A stretch of DNA of 64,000 nt. Source: Vibrio sp. CK2-1 (GTDB taxonomy: Bacteria > Pseudomonadota > Gammaproteobacteria > Enterobacterales > Vibrionaceae). The notes under the pieces were generated by a model. The model ran no database searches and had not been told where the DNA came from. It worked only from the letters and a program-made list of their open reading frames with translations. Positions 18,175-28,269 of the stretch are shown here, piece after piece. Made by a program: the position numbers and the translations under genes. Each line of letters starts with the position of its first letter. Position 1 is the stretch's first letter. The stretch covers positions 248,001-312,000 of the forward strand of contig NZ_JAKKCJ010000003.1 of the NCBI RefSeq assembly GCF_021726515.1. The letters run 5' to 3'.

Positions 18175-19599
18175 GTGGATTTGATACAGCAATGGTGTGT
18201 AGAGCATGCCGAAAAGACGGCGTTAGTCACCCCAACGAATTCTTATACTTGGCAGCAGCTAGATGAAGAAATCTCGCAGTTGAGTTTGCAGTTAAAAGCT
18301 CAAGGGGTGAGTAATGGTCATATCATTGCAGTGATCAGTAAAAATGAGCCAGAGGCAGTCTTTTTGTACTTGGCTGCATTAAGGATTGGCGCTTTATGTG
18401 CCTTAATGCCACCTCAGCCGATGGTGGCGATCAAACAAAAGCTCAATATCATTCAAGCTAAATTTGTCTGGTTATCTAAAACCATTGATTCAATTGATGA
18501 GAATGAACTTAGCCTTCCTAGCCTATTGTTTACTTTAGGTAAATTGTCGTCATTAGCTCACTCTCCAATAGATACCGCTTCAAGAAATACTGTTCAACCT
18601 TATCACTTTAACTCGCAACAATTTGCCAGCATCGTTTTTACTTCGGGCTCGACAGGTACTCCAAAGGCGGTGGTGCATGCGGTGAAGCATCATATCGCTA
18701 GCGCGCAAGGTCTTACCCAAGAGTTTTTGTTTGAAGCGCATGATTCTTGGTTGTTGAGCCTACCTATCTACCATGTGTCAGGCTTGTCGATTATTTGGCG
18801 TTGGCTTGCTAAAGGAGCCAAGCTAGTTATTGGTAGCGGTAATTTACAATCTGATATCCAGCAAGTCACTCATGCTTCACTTGTTCCGGTTCAATTACAA
18901 CGCTTGCTCGATTCCGGCCAACCTATTCCACTAAAACGAGTGTTACTTGGTGGCTCTCATATTCCACTATCGCTTACCGAAAGAGCAAGCAAGCAGGGGA
19001 TAGAATGCTGGCTAGGTTATGGCATGACGGAAACCGCTTCTACCGTGATTGCTAAACAAGTGGATGCGAATCCAACCGCTGGCGCGTTATTACCTTTCCG
19101 AAAAATTAAACTGCAAGATGGGCGAATTTATGTGGCAGGGGAAACCTTGGCCGCAGGCTATTTATACCAAGGGCAACTTACACTACTCGTGACTGATGAG
19201 CAGCCTTGGTTTGATACCAAAGATCTCGGGCGATGCTATCAACAAGCAGGCAAGCCACATGAATACATTATTTTAGGCCGTGCCGATAACCAGTTTATTT
19301 CTGGTGGTGAGAATATTCACTGCGAAGAAATCGAAGCGGTGCTCGTTCGTCACCCAGATATAAAGCAAGCCTTGATTATTCCTGTTGAAGATAAGCAATA
19401 TGGCCACAGACCCGTGGCGTTTATTGATACGGAAACACTGCAAGATCCTAAGGTTTATCAAGCGTACTTGTTATCTCATTTAGATAAGTTTAAATGCCCT
19501 GATGCGTATTATTTACTGCCAGCACATTTAATGAATTCTGGAATTAAGATTTCCCGCGCAGATCTGAAAAAGTACTATCAACAAGTTATCGCGTCATAA
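18175..19599 (+). CDS. menE: o-Succinylbenzoate-CoA ligase MenE
   Basis: Adenylate-forming enzyme that activates o-succinylbenzoate to its CoA thioester, the substrate for MenB. Motifs are the P-loop FTSGSTGTPKAVVHA, GYGMTETAST and GRADNQFISGGENI, with the late catalytic Lys in SGIKISRADLKK. The GTG at 18175 is preferred because AAAGGCAG sits 4-7 bases upstream. A TTG at 18142 in the same frame overlaps menC but has no Shine-Dalgarno sequence. This is the last gene of the operon; no clear terminator is visible after it. Confidence 0.92.
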   Translation: MDLIQQWCVEHAEKTALVTPTNSYTWQQLDEEISQLSLQLKAQGVSNGHIIAVISKNEPEAVFLYLAALRIGALCALMPPQPMVAIKQKLNIIQAKFVWLSKTIDSIDENELSLPSLLFTLGKLSSLAHSPIDTASRNTVQPYHFNSQQFASIVFTSGSTGTPKAVVHAVKHHIASAQGLTQEFLFEAHDSWLLSLPIYHVSGLSIIWRWLAKGAKLVIGSGNLQSDIQQVTHASLVPVQLQRLLDSGQPIPLKRVLLGGSHIPLSLTERASKQGIECWLGYGMTETASTVIAKQVDANPTAGALLPFRKIKLQDGRIYVAGETLAAGYLYQGQLTLLVTDEQPWFDTKDLGRCYQQAGKPHEYIILGRADNQFISGGENIHCEEIEAVLVRHPDIKQALIIPVEDKQYGHRPVAFIDTETLQDPKVYQAYLLSHLDKFKCPDAYYLLPAHLMNSGIKISRADLKKYYQQVIAS

Positions 19600-19735
19600 G
19601 TGTCTGGGGTAGTGATCGTGGCGATAGTGACAGTTGCTATAGTGAGAATAGTTATTTAATAGCACTAAACAGAATTTATTGATTGAGCGAAAATTCGGCA
19701 TACTTATTTCATCGTTAACGTATTTAAGGATGAAT

Positions 19736-19912
19736 ATGATGAAGTTACTTGTCGTTGCAGCAGTGGTTGCTTTAGTTGGTGTGTCGATTATTTCCAGTGG
19801 TTTGGTGTCGGCTTTGGCTGAGCTAGGCGCTTTTGCTGTGGTGATCGCTTGGGTTCTAAAAAGTAAGCAAGCGGTAAAAAGAAAAGAGGCCCAAATTGAG
19901 CCTCATGTATAA
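19736..19912 (+). CDS. Small predicted membrane protein, unknown
   Basis: About 58 residues, starting at MMKLLVVAAVVALVG. Two hydrophobic stretches (~3-20 and ~28-46) are joined by a short turn and followed by a basic tail (KSKQAVKRKEAQ). AAGGA at 19726-19730 is correctly spaced for the ATG at 19736 or 19739; the longer frame from 19679 lacks support. It sits between menE and a convergent YeiH-type gene. I do not recognise a family, and no function is offered. Confidence 0.55.
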   Translation: MMKLLVVAAVVALVGVSIISSGLVSALAELGAFAVVIAWVLKSKQAVKRKEAQIEPHV

Positions 19913-19930
19913 CCAAGAATGTATTCCGGC

Positions 19931-20863
19931 CTATTGGATATGAGTCATAATATAAGTTAGTGAGCTTATCGAGATAACCGCCCACAATGTCACACCAAAG
20001 ATCATCGGTTTAGGACCAGTTTCTTTAAGTTTCCCAACTGAAATACCGCAACCAATTAAGAATAAGCACAGTACTAGTGTCTGCTTGGCTACGCTATAGA
20101 TGGCGTGATAAGCCTCTGAGAACTGTGGTACTTGGTCACAGAAAATAATGGCTGCACAGTAAAAGATGATAAAGAAAGGAATGGTGATTTTTTTACTTTC
20201 GCTTTTAAACATCATTGCGCTAAGGAAAGCCACAGGCACAATCCATAATGCACGAGCCAGTTTTAAGGTGGTGGCGATTTGTAATGATTGTTCGCCATAA
20301 GCTTGCGCAGCACCAACTACAGATGATGTGTCGTGAATCGCAATTGCGGCCCAAGTACCAAATTGTACTTGGCTCATATCTAATGCATGACCGACTACTG
20401 GGAATAAAAATAACGCCACAGAGTTAAGAACAAACACTACTGCTAATGCCATGCCAACCGGTTGGTCTTTCGCATTGATTGCTGGTGCTACCGCTGCAAT
20501 CGCACTGCCTCCACAAATAGCGGTTCCCGCTGCAATTAAATGACCTGTTTCTCTCTCTAGCTTCATCTTTTTCGCAAGTAGTGTACCGATAAATAACGTA
20601 CAGAAAATACTTGTGACAATAATGCCAAAACCTTGCTCTGTTGCATGAATCGCTTGGTCAATATTGATCCCAAAGCCTAAACCGACAATTGAATAAGCTA
20701 AGAGCTTTTTAGTGATTTTGGTAACAGGAATCGTGTGGGGAACAAAACCAAAGCTTGTTAATAAAAAGCCAAGAGTTAATGCAATAGGAGAACTTACCCA
20801 AGGTGTAAAACAAGCTAAAGCAGCAAGGGCAAATACACCATAACTGCGAATATAAGAACGCAT
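19931..20863 (-). CDS. YeiH-family (UPF0324) putative membrane transporter
   Basis: A protein of 310 residues with about nine to ten hydrophobic segments. It matches the YeiH/UPF0324 family, often labelled putative sulfate exporter, in the motifs [29 protein letters not shown] and [19 protein letters not shown]. The family's true substrate is not settled. It lies downstream of an MFS gene on the same strand with about 130 bp between them. No LysR-type regulator (such as the one beside E. coli yeiH) is adjacent. Confidence 0.85.
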   Translation of the reverse strand: MRSYIRSYGVFALAALACFTPWVSSPIALTLGFLLTSFGFVPHTIPVTKITKKLLAYSIVGLGFGINIDQAIHATEQGFGIIVTSIFCTLFIGTLLAKKMKLERETGHLIAAGTAICGGSAIAAVAPAINAKDQPVGMALAVVFVLNSVALFLFPVVGHALDMSQVQFGTWAAIAIHDTSSVVGAAQAYGEQSLQIATTLKLARALWIVPVAFLSAMMFKSESKKITIPFFIIFYCAAIIFCDQVPQFSEAYHAIYSVAKQTLVLCLFLIGCGISVGKLKETGPKPMIFGVTLWAVISISSLTYIMTHIQ

Positions 20864-20992
20864 AACAAACCTAAAAACGTATAAATAATTAAGACGCAGG
20901 ATACCTGAAAATAGAGGTTTATTAAGTCTTAATATTTTAAACGCATTGTTTGGTTTTTGTTAACGACCTCGGTTTGATTACCTAGTAAGCAT

Positions 20993-22288
20993 TTAAGGTG
21001 AGGATAGGGTTACTGGGCTCTGAAAGAACTTCTTCAAGAAAGCTATCATAGCGAGGTTTAATAGCCCAAGTACGATAAAGAAATCTGTGATCGAGATATT
21101 AATAATGCTTAAGCAAACAATTCCCATAACGGCACTACCAACCATAAACAAGGCATTGAAGATATTGTTAGCTGCGATGACTTGAGCACGCGTTTGGTCA
21201 GAAGCTAAGGTTTGCATCAAGGTATATAAAGGCACGATGAACAATCCACCACAAATTCCTAAACATAACAGCGCAATAAACACTGGGTATAACTGGCTAG
21301 AAGTGAACAGTGTTGAAATGGTAATTAGAGATTCTGATGGTTTAGGCGTTGCTAGTCCTAATACTAAGCTGCAAACGGTAATCCCAAATCCACCGAGTAA
21401 CATTAATTTAAAATTGATTTTTTGATGGGATAATTTGGCACACAGCAGCGAACCCACTGCAATACCGACCGAAAATAATGCCAATAAAAAAGATACGCTG
21501 GTGGAGTCGCCATTCAAATAGTGCTTAGTGAAATTAGGAAACTGGGTTAGATAACTCGCGCCGAGGAACCAAAACCAGCTGATCGCGATAATGGCGGCAT
21601 AAATGGTTTTATGTTGCTTCACCAACAGTAAGGTTTGCTTAGTATGCTGTACAGGCTTCCACTCAAATTTGACCGCTGCAATTTTAGCTTCGGCTTTGGG
21701 GATAAATAGGCTAGAGAGTAGGCCTAATAGGGCAAACGAGACTACCGCCATTGCCGTAATGGAATAAGCAGAAGGCGCAGCCACAATAAAACCTGCACCT
21801 ATTGTGCCGAATAAAATCGCCAGAAAGGTGCCAGTTTCGACCCAAGCATTGCCTTTGAGGAGTTCTTGTGGCTTTAAGTGTTGAGGTAAGAGGGCGTATT
21901 TTACCGGACCAAAAAACGCCGATTGTGCCCCCATAAGAAACAATAGAAACAGTAATGCAATGTAACTTTGCGTAAGAAAGCTAATTGCGCCAAGTAGCAT
22001 AATCACCACTTCAGCCAGTTTAACCATACGAATTAGTGTCGATTTTTCACACTGATCGGTTAACACACCGGCACTCGCCGAAAAAAGGAAAAACGGTAAG
22101 ATAAACAGACCTGCGGCGAGGTTAATAAATAAGGTGCTCGACATAGGTAGATCATCAACACTGGCAAAGGCAACAAAAAGCAGTAGAGCATTTTTATAAA
22201 TATTATCGTTAAAGGCGCCTAAAAACTGAGTGACAAAATAGGGGAAGAAACGCCTTGAAAGAAAGATCGGTGCTGGTTGATTATTCAT
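20993..22288 (-). CDS. MFS transporter, LplT-like
   Basis: Twelve-segment major facilitator of 431 residues. FLGAFNDNIYKNALLLFVAF at the N-terminus and GAQSAFFGPVKYALLPQHL in the first half are typical of the lysophospholipid transporter (LplT) branch, which flips lysophospholipids for re-acylation by Aas. No acyltransferase gene is adjacent, so the substrate is inferred from the motifs alone. The gene is divergent from the Tim44-like gene, with a 256-bp gap holding promoter-type sequence. Confidence 0.78.
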   Translation of the reverse strand: MNNQPAPIFLSRRFFPYFVTQFLGAFNDNIYKNALLLFVAFASVDDLPMSSTLFINLAAGLFILPFFLFSASAGVLTDQCEKSTLIRMVKLAEVVIMLLGAISFLTQSYIALLFLLFLMGAQSAFFGPVKYALLPQHLKPQELLKGNAWVETGTFLAILFGTIGAGFIVAAPSAYSITAMAVVSFALLGLLSSLFIPKAEAKIAAVKFEWKPVQHTKQTLLLVKQHKTIYAAIIAISWFWFLGASYLTQFPNFTKHYLNGDSTSVSFLLALFSVGIAVGSLLCAKLSHQKINFKLMLLGGFGITVCSLVLGLATPKPSESLITISTLFTSSQLYPVFIALLCLGICGGLFIVPLYTLMQTLASDQTRAQVIAANNIFNALFMVGSAVMGIVCLSIINISITDFFIVLGLLNLAMIAFLKKFFQSPVTLSSP

Positions 22289-22544
22289 TGTTATCCTTGA
22301 AACAGTGCGTAAAGCTCTAGGGTCTGTTGACCTTTAGTGATGAGTTTGCCTTGTTAGTAGCTTCAATATGCTTTATTCACGTTATCGTTACAACTAGATT
22401 TTGACTACTCGTTATCCGCCGTTGAGGTTACTTATTGCGCAGCTTCTAACCAATTGCAATATTCTGAAACATAGCAGTAGTGTACACCTTGTGTATTACC
22501 GCTATGATGAATTCAGTTTTACTTATTATTATAAAAGGGATCGT

Positions 22545-23420
22545 ATGAATCGACTTTTTGTCATGGTGGCCTTGATCATGGTATCAATGGTTACTGCTCC
22601 AATCGCTGAAGCAAAACGCTTTGGTGGTGGTAAGTCTTTTGGTAAAAGTTTTAAAACCGCACCAGCACCAAAACAGAACGTGCAAAACACTAACACGTTA
22701 AATAAAAAGCCGGATGCAACCAATACTCGTCGTGGTGGCATGATGGGCGGTATGCTAGGTGGTTTATTGGCTGGTGGTCTACTTGCTTCTTTATTTATGG
22801 GCGGCGGTTTTGAAGGTATCCAATTCTTCGATATCTTAATTCTTGGTCTGATCGCTTTTGTCGCATTCAAATTCTTACGCGGCATGATGGGAGCAAAACA
22901 AGGTTCGATGAACCGAGGGCCTCAAGCAGCGTATTCTGGTGCGATGAATCGTCAGCAATTCGAGCAACCGAATGTACAAAATTTTGAGCAACCTCAATCT
23001 TCAGGTGGTTTTGGTGCAACAGGGCAGTCTGATGTTCCTCATAACTTCCCTCCAGGTTTTGACCGTGTAGCATTTGTGGAAGGTTCTCGTGAACATTACC
23101 GCACACTACAAGGCGCTTGGAACTTTAATCAATTAGATAAGATTGAAGAGTACGTTACTCCAAGTTTGTTCGAAGAGCTAAAAGCGGAGCGAGCACAACT
23201 TCAAGGTGATCAACATACCGATGTAATGTACGTTGATGCAGAGATTGTACGTGGTGAATACGATGCTTCAAAAGCACAACTAAGTATTCAATTCACTGGT
23301 CGTTACCGTGATGCTGTAGAAGGCCTTGAAGAAGACATCGATGAAGTTTGGCACTTAGAGCGTGACTTAATTGCTAACAATGCACCTTGGTTGATTGTCG
23401 GGATTCAAACTAACTCGTAA
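22545..23420 (+). CDS. Tim44-like domain protein
   Basis: A protein of 291 residues with a signal peptide (~1-23, MNRLFVMVALIMVSMVTAPIAEA), a basic region, a Gly-rich hydrophobic segment (GGMLGGLLAGGLLASLFMG, ~70-88), a second hydrophobic segment (FDILILGLIAFVAFKF, ~95-112), a Gln/Asn-rich linker and a C-terminal Tim44-like domain (~175-290) ending in EDIDEVWHLERD. AAAAGGGA precedes the ATG at 22545; the longer frame from 22401 is unsupported. Bacterial Tim44-like proteins are membrane-associated and of unclear role. A terminator follows. Confidence 0.82.
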   Translation: MNRLFVMVALIMVSMVTAPIAEAKRFGGGKSFGKSFKTAPAPKQNVQNTNTLNKKPDATNTRRGGMMGGMLGGLLAGGLLASLFMGGGFEGIQFFDILILGLIAFVAFKFLRGMMGAKQGSMNRGPQAAYSGAMNRQQFEQPNVQNFEQPQSSGGFGATGQSDVPHNFPPGFDRVAFVEGSREHYRTLQGAWNFNQLDKIEEYVTPSLFEELKAERAQLQGDQHTDVMYVDAEIVRGEYDASKAQLSIQFTGRYRDAVEGLEEDIDEVWHLERDLIANNAPWLIVGIQTNS

Positions 23421-23445
23421 TCTAACCCAGCAAAGTAATATGAGA

Positions 23446-23476
23446 GAGCCAATGAAGAAATTCGTTGGCTTTTTTG
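23446..23476 (+). terminator. Terminator of the Tim44-like gene
   Basis: AGCCAA (23447-23452) pairs with TTGGCT (23465-23470), extended inward by AT-rich pairs, and is followed by TTTTTTG. Confidence 0.75.
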
Positions 23477-23484
23477 TTTAAATT

Positions 23485-23709
23485 CTACGGTGAAATTTGA
23501 ACGGTAAACTGGGTATTCCACATGTCAGATATTGGCTGTATGGCTTGAGTGACCGCATAATGATCTGTGCTTAAAAAAGACAAATATAATGTCTCTGCTT
23601 TTTGGGTGCATTGGGTTAAACCTTCAAGATCGTGTATCCGTTGAAAGAAAACCTCTTCATCTGTAAGGCATCTAAATATTGGTTTATCCAGCTTAATAAG
23701 AATCTCCAT
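23485..23709 (-). CDS. Small hypothetical protein
   Basis: A 74-residue soluble-looking protein with no signal peptide or membrane segment. It has an N-terminal MEILIKLDKPIF strand-like region, then helical and mixed segments. GGAGAC lies about 8 bases before the ATG. It is downstream of pta on the same strand, beyond the pta terminator, and convergent with the Tim44-like gene. I do not recognise a family. A real gene is plausible because the frame fills the gap exactly and has a ribosome-binding site. Confidence 0.5.
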   Translation of the reverse strand: MEILIKLDKPIFRCLTDEEVFFQRIHDLEGLTQCTQKAETLYLSFLSTDHYAVTQAIQPISDMWNTQFTVQISP

Positions 23710-23783
23710 AATTTCGTCTCCAATAATAGATTCATAACCCCTTTGTGAGTTTAGCTGAGGTTGACTTAGTGTAGGTTAGATAT

Positions 23784-23818
23784 AAAAAAATCCCCGCTGA
23801 TTTTCATCAACGGGGATT
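23784..23818 (-). terminator. Terminator of pta
   Basis: On the minus strand AATCCCCG (23818-23811) pairs with CGGGGATT (23796-23789) and is followed by TTTTT. Confidence 0.85.
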
Positions 23819-23844
23819 ATTCGTTTTAGCGTACAGTGAATAGA

Positions 23845-25986
23845 TTATTCAGCTTGTGCCGCTTGAATTGCTGTTAGTGCAACTGTGTAAACGATATCGT
23901 CTACTAGAGCACCGCGAGACAAGTCATTAACAGGCTTACGCATGCCTTGAAGCATTGGACCGATAGAGACTAGGTCTGCAGAGCGCTGTACCGCTTTGTA
24001 AGTTGTGTTACCAGTGTTTAGGTCTGGGAATACAAATACAGTTGCTTTACCCGCTACAGGAGAGTTAGGCGCTTTAGAAGCAGCAACGTTTTCCATGATA
24101 GCAGCATCGTACTGTAGAGGACCGTCGATAACGAGATCAGGACGTTTCTCTTGAGCGATCTTAGTGGCTTCACGTACTTTATCTACGTCTGCACCTTTAC
24201 CAGATGTACCGGTAGAGTATGAGATCATAGCAACGCGTGGGTCGATACCGAACGCTTTAGCTGAGTCAGCAGACTGAATTGCGATTTCTGCTAGTTGCTC
24301 TGCGTTTGGATCTGGGTTGATCGCACAGTCACCGTAAACCAATACTTGGTCAGGTAGTAGCATGAAGAACACAGAAGATACGATTGACGCACCAGGAGCC
24401 GTTTTGATGATTTGGAACGGAGGAACGATAGTGTTAGCCGTGGTGTGAACCGCGCCAGATACTAGACCGTCAACTTCGCCAGCTTCTAACATCATAGTGC
24501 CTAGGAATACTGAATCTTCCAGTTTCTCGCGAGCCACAACTTCAGTCATGCCTTTCGCGCCACGTAGTTCGACTAGACGCGCTACGTAGTTTTCACGAAC
24601 TTCATCAGAGTTGATGATGGTTACACCAGCGCCAAGTTCAACACCTTGTTGAGCGGCAACGCGTTTGATTTCATCAGGGTTACCTAGAAGTACACACTCT
24701 GCAATGCCGCGTTCAGCACAGATTGCTGCCGCTTTAACTGTACGTGGTTCATCACCTTCAGGAAGTACGATACGCTTGCCAGCACGACGAGCAAATTCAG
24801 TTAACTGGTAACGGAATGCTGGTGGGCTTAGGCGACGAATGCCTTGAGTACCTTCAGATAGAGAATCAATCCAAGGACCATCAATGTGGCTTGCCACGTG
24901 ATCATTGATGAATTCGATACGCTCTTTATCATCTGCGGGAACTTCTAGGCTAAAGCTTTGTAGGTTTAGTGACGTCTGCCATGTGTTACCTTGCGCTTTG
25001 AAGATTGGTAGACCAGCGTCAAATGCAGGCTTACATAAATCAGCAATTGAAGCAGGGATGTCGTAACCACCGGTTAGCAAGATCGCACCGATTTCTACGC
25101 CATTCATTGAAGCTAGAGCAGCTGCAACGATAACGTCTGGACGGTCAGCTGACGTTACAAGTAATGAACCTGGCTTAAAGTGCTCAATCATATTTGGTAG
25201 AGAGCGTGCACAGAAAGTGATGCTCTTAATACGACGAGTGTTAATTTCACCCGCGTTGATGATGTCCGCATTTAAGTGTTTCGCCATATCGATAGCACGA
25301 GTGGCAATTAACTCAACTTTCCAAGGCACACAACCTAGCACGCGAATTGGGCTAGAGTTGAAGATTTGCATTACTTCGATATTCGCTTGAGCTGTGTTAT
25401 CCGCTTCGTCAAAAATCTCAGAAAGATCTGGACGAGTACGGCCAGCTTCATCAACCGGTGCATTTAGCTTGTTGATGATAACGCCTGAAATAGATTTGTT
25501 CTTAGTGCCACCAAAGTTTGAACAAGCAACATCAATACGCTCTTTTAATTGCGCAGGGTTGTTTGTTCCAGGAGTAGCAACAAATACAATTTCAGCACCA
25601 AGTGTTTTGGCAATTTCTGCGTTTACTTGGTTAGCAAAAGGGTGCTTACGAGTTGGTACTAGACCTTCGATAAGAACCACTTCAGAGCTGTTGCTGATGG
25701 CGTTATAACGCTCAACGATTTGCTCAAGAAGCACATCCATTTTCTCATTACTGATCATGGATTCCGCTTCTGACATCATCGTTGGTTCAGCAATTTTGAT
25801 ATCACTGCTTGCTGAGATAATTGATGATGTTAGATCTGGGATATCATCGCCACTACGAGGTTGAGCGATAGGTTTGAAAAACGAAACATTTACACCCTTA
25901 CGCTCCATAGCACGTAAGACGCCTAAGCTCACGCTAGTAAGACCAACACCAGCGCTAATAGGAACAAGCATAATAGTACGAGACAT
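23845..25986 (-). CDS. pta: Phosphate acetyltransferase Pta
   Basis: Interconverts acetyl-CoA and acetyl phosphate in the cytoplasm. The long 713-residue form has an N-terminal P-loop-like domain ([17 protein letters not shown]), a central DRTGG domain (~residues 215-340) and the C-terminal catalytic PTA domain (~390-710) with [18 protein letters not shown] and [17 protein letters not shown] motifs. AGAGGAAAT precedes the ATG. It lies 92 bp after ackA on the same strand, across a hairpin that probably attenuates read-through. Both are expected to be transcribed from upstream of ackA. Confidence 0.96.
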   Translation of the reverse strand: MSRTIMLVPISAGVGLTSVSLGVLRAMERKGVNVSFFKPIAQPRSGDDIPDLTSSIISASSDIKIAEPTMMSEAESMISNEKMDVLLEQIVERYNAISNSSEVVLIEGLVPTRKHPFANQVNAEIAKTLGAEIVFVATPGTNNPAQLKERIDVACSNFGGTKNKSISGVIINKLNAPVDEAGRTRPDLSEIFDEADNTAQANIEVMQIFNSSPIRVLGCVPWKVELIATRAIDMAKHLNADIINAGEINTRRIKSITFCARSLPNMIEHFKPGSLLVTSADRPDVIVAAALASMNGVEIGAILLTGGYDIPASIADLCKPAFDAGLPIFKAQGNTWQTSLNLQSFSLEVPADDKERIEFINDHVASHIDGPWIDSLSEGTQGIRRLSPPAFRYQLTEFARRAGKRIVLPEGDEPRTVKAAAICAERGIAECVLLGNPDEIKRVAAQQGVELGAGVTIINSDEVRENYVARLVELRGAKGMTEVVAREKLEDSVFLGTMMLEAGEVDGLVSGAVHTTANTIVPPFQIIKTAPGASIVSSVFFMLLPDQVLVYGDCAINPDPNAEQLAEIAIQSADSAKAFGIDPRVAMISYSTGTSGKGADVDKVREATKIAQEKRPDLVIDGPLQYDAAIMENVAASKAPNSPVAGKATVFVFPDLNTGNTTYKAVQRSADLVSIGPMLQGMRKPVNDLSRGALVDDIVYTVALTAIQAAQAE

Positions 25987-26040
25987 AGAATTATTTCCTC
26001 TAACTATTGAAAGTGACTGAGTAGAAAATACACAGCCATA

Positions 26041-26072
26041 AAAGAAAACAGGCTAACGCGAGGTTAGCCTGT
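26041..26072 (-). terminator. Hairpin between ackA and pta
   Basis: A perfect 10-bp stem, ACAGGCTAAC (26048-26057) with GTTAGCCTGT (26063-26072), has a 5-base loop. On the minus strand it is followed by TTTTCTTT. It could be a partial terminator that lowers pta relative to ackA. Confidence 0.75.
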
Positions 26073-26078
26073 GAAGTA

Positions 26079-27275
26079 TTAAAGACCCGCTAGACGCGCT
26101 GTATCTTCAGCGATAACCAATTCTTCATTGGTTGAAATAACCATCGCTGGTACGCGGCTGTTGTCTGAAGTGATTACACCTTCGCCACCAAAGCGAGCAG
26201 CAAGGTTTTTCTCGCTATCTACTTCAACACCTAGAAGCGCAAGACGCTCTAGAACAAGTTGACGGATAGGACCAGAGTTTTCACCGATACCACCAGTAAA
26301 TACGATTGCATCTAAACGGCCATCAAGTGTTGCTGTGTAGCCAGCAATGTATTTAGCAAGACGGTGGCAGAATACGTTCATTGCACGAGCCGCTTCTGGT
26401 TTGTCTTGGTAGTTGTCTTCAACGAAACGACAATCAGAAGTTACTTGAGTTAGACCTTGTAGGCCAGACTCTTTAGTAAGGATAGTGTTGATTTGCTCTA
26501 CAGAGTAACCAAGTGCATCGTGCATGTGGAAGATGATAGCAGGATCGATATCACCACAACGTGTACCCATTACTAGGCCTTCTAATGGTGTTAGACCCAT
26601 TGAAGTATCAACTGACTGACCATTTTTAACTGCACAAACTGATGCGCCGTTACCTAGGTGACAGTTAATGATATTTACTTCATTTGCTGGTTTACCTAGT
26701 AGGTTCGCTACTTCACGAGTAATGAATAGGTGAGAAGTACCGTGCATGCCGTAACGACGGATGCCATTTTCTTTGTATAGGTTGTAAGGAAGCGCGTATA
26801 GGTATGCTTCTTCAGGCATTGTTTGGTGGAACGCAGTATCAAATACAGCTACGTTTTTCAAACCAGGGAATGCGATTTTAGCCGCTTCGATACCAGCAAT
26901 TGCTGCAGGGTTATGAAGAGGTGCAAGAGTGATGCAGTCCTCAATACCTTTCATTACTGAATCATCGATTAATACAGACGATGTAAATTGCTCGCCGCCG
27001 TGTACAACACGGTGACCGATAGCGCCAAGGCCTTCACCTAGTTCTGGTTTAGAAGCAAGAATAGTGTCAACGATGAATTTTAACGCTTCAGCGTGTGCTG
27101 CACCGTTACCAAGTTGAGCTTCATGCTTTCCATCTAGTTTCCATTTAATACGTGCTTCTGGAAGACCTAAACATTCAGAAAGGCCGGTTAGAAGCTCATC
27201 GCCAGATTCCGCATCAACGATTGCAAATTTTAGAGAAGAACTACCGCAGTTTAAAACTAGGACTAGCTTTGACAT
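26079..27275 (-). CDS. ackA: Acetate kinase AckA
   Basis: Converts acetyl phosphate and ADP to acetate and ATP, and the reverse. ASKHA-fold motifs are [13 protein letters not shown] at the N-terminus, [19 protein letters not shown], the [10 protein letters not shown] motif, [13 protein letters not shown] and FTGGIGENS. The ATG at 27275 gives 398 residues, close to E. coli (400); a frame extending to 27344 adds 23 unconserved residues. From 27276 to 27605 the gap to the divergent yfbV is A/T-rich promoter sequence with no gene; no clear FNR or ArcA site could be fixed by eye. Confidence 0.96.
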   Translation of the reverse strand: MSKLVLVLNCGSSSLKFAIVDAESGDELLTGLSECLGLPEARIKWKLDGKHEAQLGNGAAHAEALKFIVDTILASKPELGEGLGAIGHRVVHGGEQFTSSVLIDDSVMKGIEDCITLAPLHNPAAIAGIEAAKIAFPGLKNVAVFDTAFHQTMPEEAYLYALPYNLYKENGIRRYGMHGTSHLFITREVANLLGKPANEVNIINCHLGNGASVCAVKNGQSVDTSMGLTPLEGLVMGTRCGDIDPAIIFHMHDALGYSVEQINTILTKESGLQGLTQVTSDCRFVEDNYQDKPEAARAMNVFCHRLAKYIAGYTATLDGRLDAIVFTGGIGENSGPIRQLVLERLALLGVEVDSEKNLAARFGGEGVITSDNSRVPAMVISTNEELVIAEDTARLAGL

Positions 27276-27605
27276 GAGTGAATACCTGTATTCGTTCAAA
27301 AAATGACTGTAATGAAATAAAACAATTTCAAGAATAGACGACAATCGGGGATCAACGTATTATTCTTTAAATATGCCCTTACTTTTGATGCTTAATTGCA
27401 TGAGAAGCAAAGGCGGTAAAATTGATTTAATGCGACACAATTCTCGGTTTGCTTTGTAATCAAGCAACTGAGATTATAAAAGTGCGCAAAGGATAACGAT
27501 TATATCCTAAGATAACAAAAAATTTTTAATGAATATTAACTTTAGTCAATTTTATTGCAGTTTTTGTTGATTTTTTGTTGTTTTATTTTAGTGGGCGGAG
27601 GGCTT

Positions 27606-28055
27606 ATGAGTCAAACAGGGTTTATTCACCGTTTTAAAGATGGCCAGCAGTACATGGATCTTTGGCCGGTTCGTAAAGAACTTGCTCCTATGTTTCCTGA
27701 GCAACGCATAATAAAAGCCACTAAGTTTGGTATTAAAGCCATGCCTGCCGTCGCGGCCATGAGTGTGTTACTGCAAATGAGTTTGCAAAATTACAGTGCA
27801 ATGCCGCAAGCGATCGTGATTGCTTTGTTTGCGATTAGCTTACCTTTACAAGGAATTTGGTGGCTTGGAACTCGTTCTAATACCGTATTACCGCCTAGCC
27901 TTGCTAATTGGTATAGAGAGTTATATCAAAAAGTGGCGGAATCAGGCGCAGCACAAGAACCTATAAAATCCAATCCGCGTTATAAAGAGTTAGCCGCTAT
28001 GCTTAAAAGAGCGTTTCGTCAACTTGATGAAAGCGCTTTAGAGCGTTGGTTCTAA
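27606..28055 (+). CDS. yfbV: YfbV, UPF0208 inner-membrane protein
   Basis: A 149-residue protein with two central hydrophobic segments (~40-60 and ~70-88) and soluble ends. It matches UPF0208/YfbV of E. coli (151 residues) in [17 protein letters not shown] and [16 protein letters not shown]. coli YfbV has been linked to insulation of the Ter macrodomain; I infer no more here. GGGCGGAGG precedes the ATG at 27606, whereas an earlier in-frame start at 27555 is unsupported. It is divergent from ackA, as in E. coli. Confidence 0.9.
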   Translation: MSQTGFIHRFKDGQQYMDLWPVRKELAPMFPEQRIIKATKFGIKAMPAVAAMSVLLQMSLQNYSAMPQAIVIALFAISLPLQGIWWLGTRSNTVLPPSLANWYRELYQKVAESGAAQEPIKSNPRYKELAAMLKRAFRQLDESALERWF

Positions 28056-28083
28056 ACCTCAATCCTTGCCTCTGTTCAACAAA

Positions 28084-28128
28084 AACAAAGCCCTAATAAT
28101 TAGTTATTAGGGCTTTGTTGCTATTTTG
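28084..28128 (+). terminator. Terminator of yfbV
   Basis: A perfect 16-bp stem, AACAAAGCCCTAATAA (28084-28099) with its complement at 28104-28119, has a 4-base loop and is followed by GCTATTTTG. Confidence 0.8.
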
Positions 28129-28216
28129 TTATCTGTGACTTCCTTTTATATAGATTAACTGGTAAGAATATGGTCATGGCAGATCGGATCTGTCTGGATA
28201 TTAATAATAAAGTTAC

Positions 28217-28236
28217 CCAGATAACTAGGGTATAAA
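28217..28236 (+). promoter_or_regulatory. TrpR-like operator overlapping a -10 region
   Basis: CCAGATAACTAGG at 28217-28229 agrees at 10 of 13 positions with the TrpR operator core CTAGTTAACTAGT. It is followed directly by TATAAA (28231-28236), a possible -10 element, so binding would block the promoter of the ABC importer. An odd-centred palindrome CAGATCGGATCTG lies further upstream (28180-28192). The -35 element is not clear. The assignment rests on similarity by eye. Confidence 0.45.
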
Positions 28237-28269
28237 CACAACATTTTATTGCTGAATCAAGGAGTCAAG

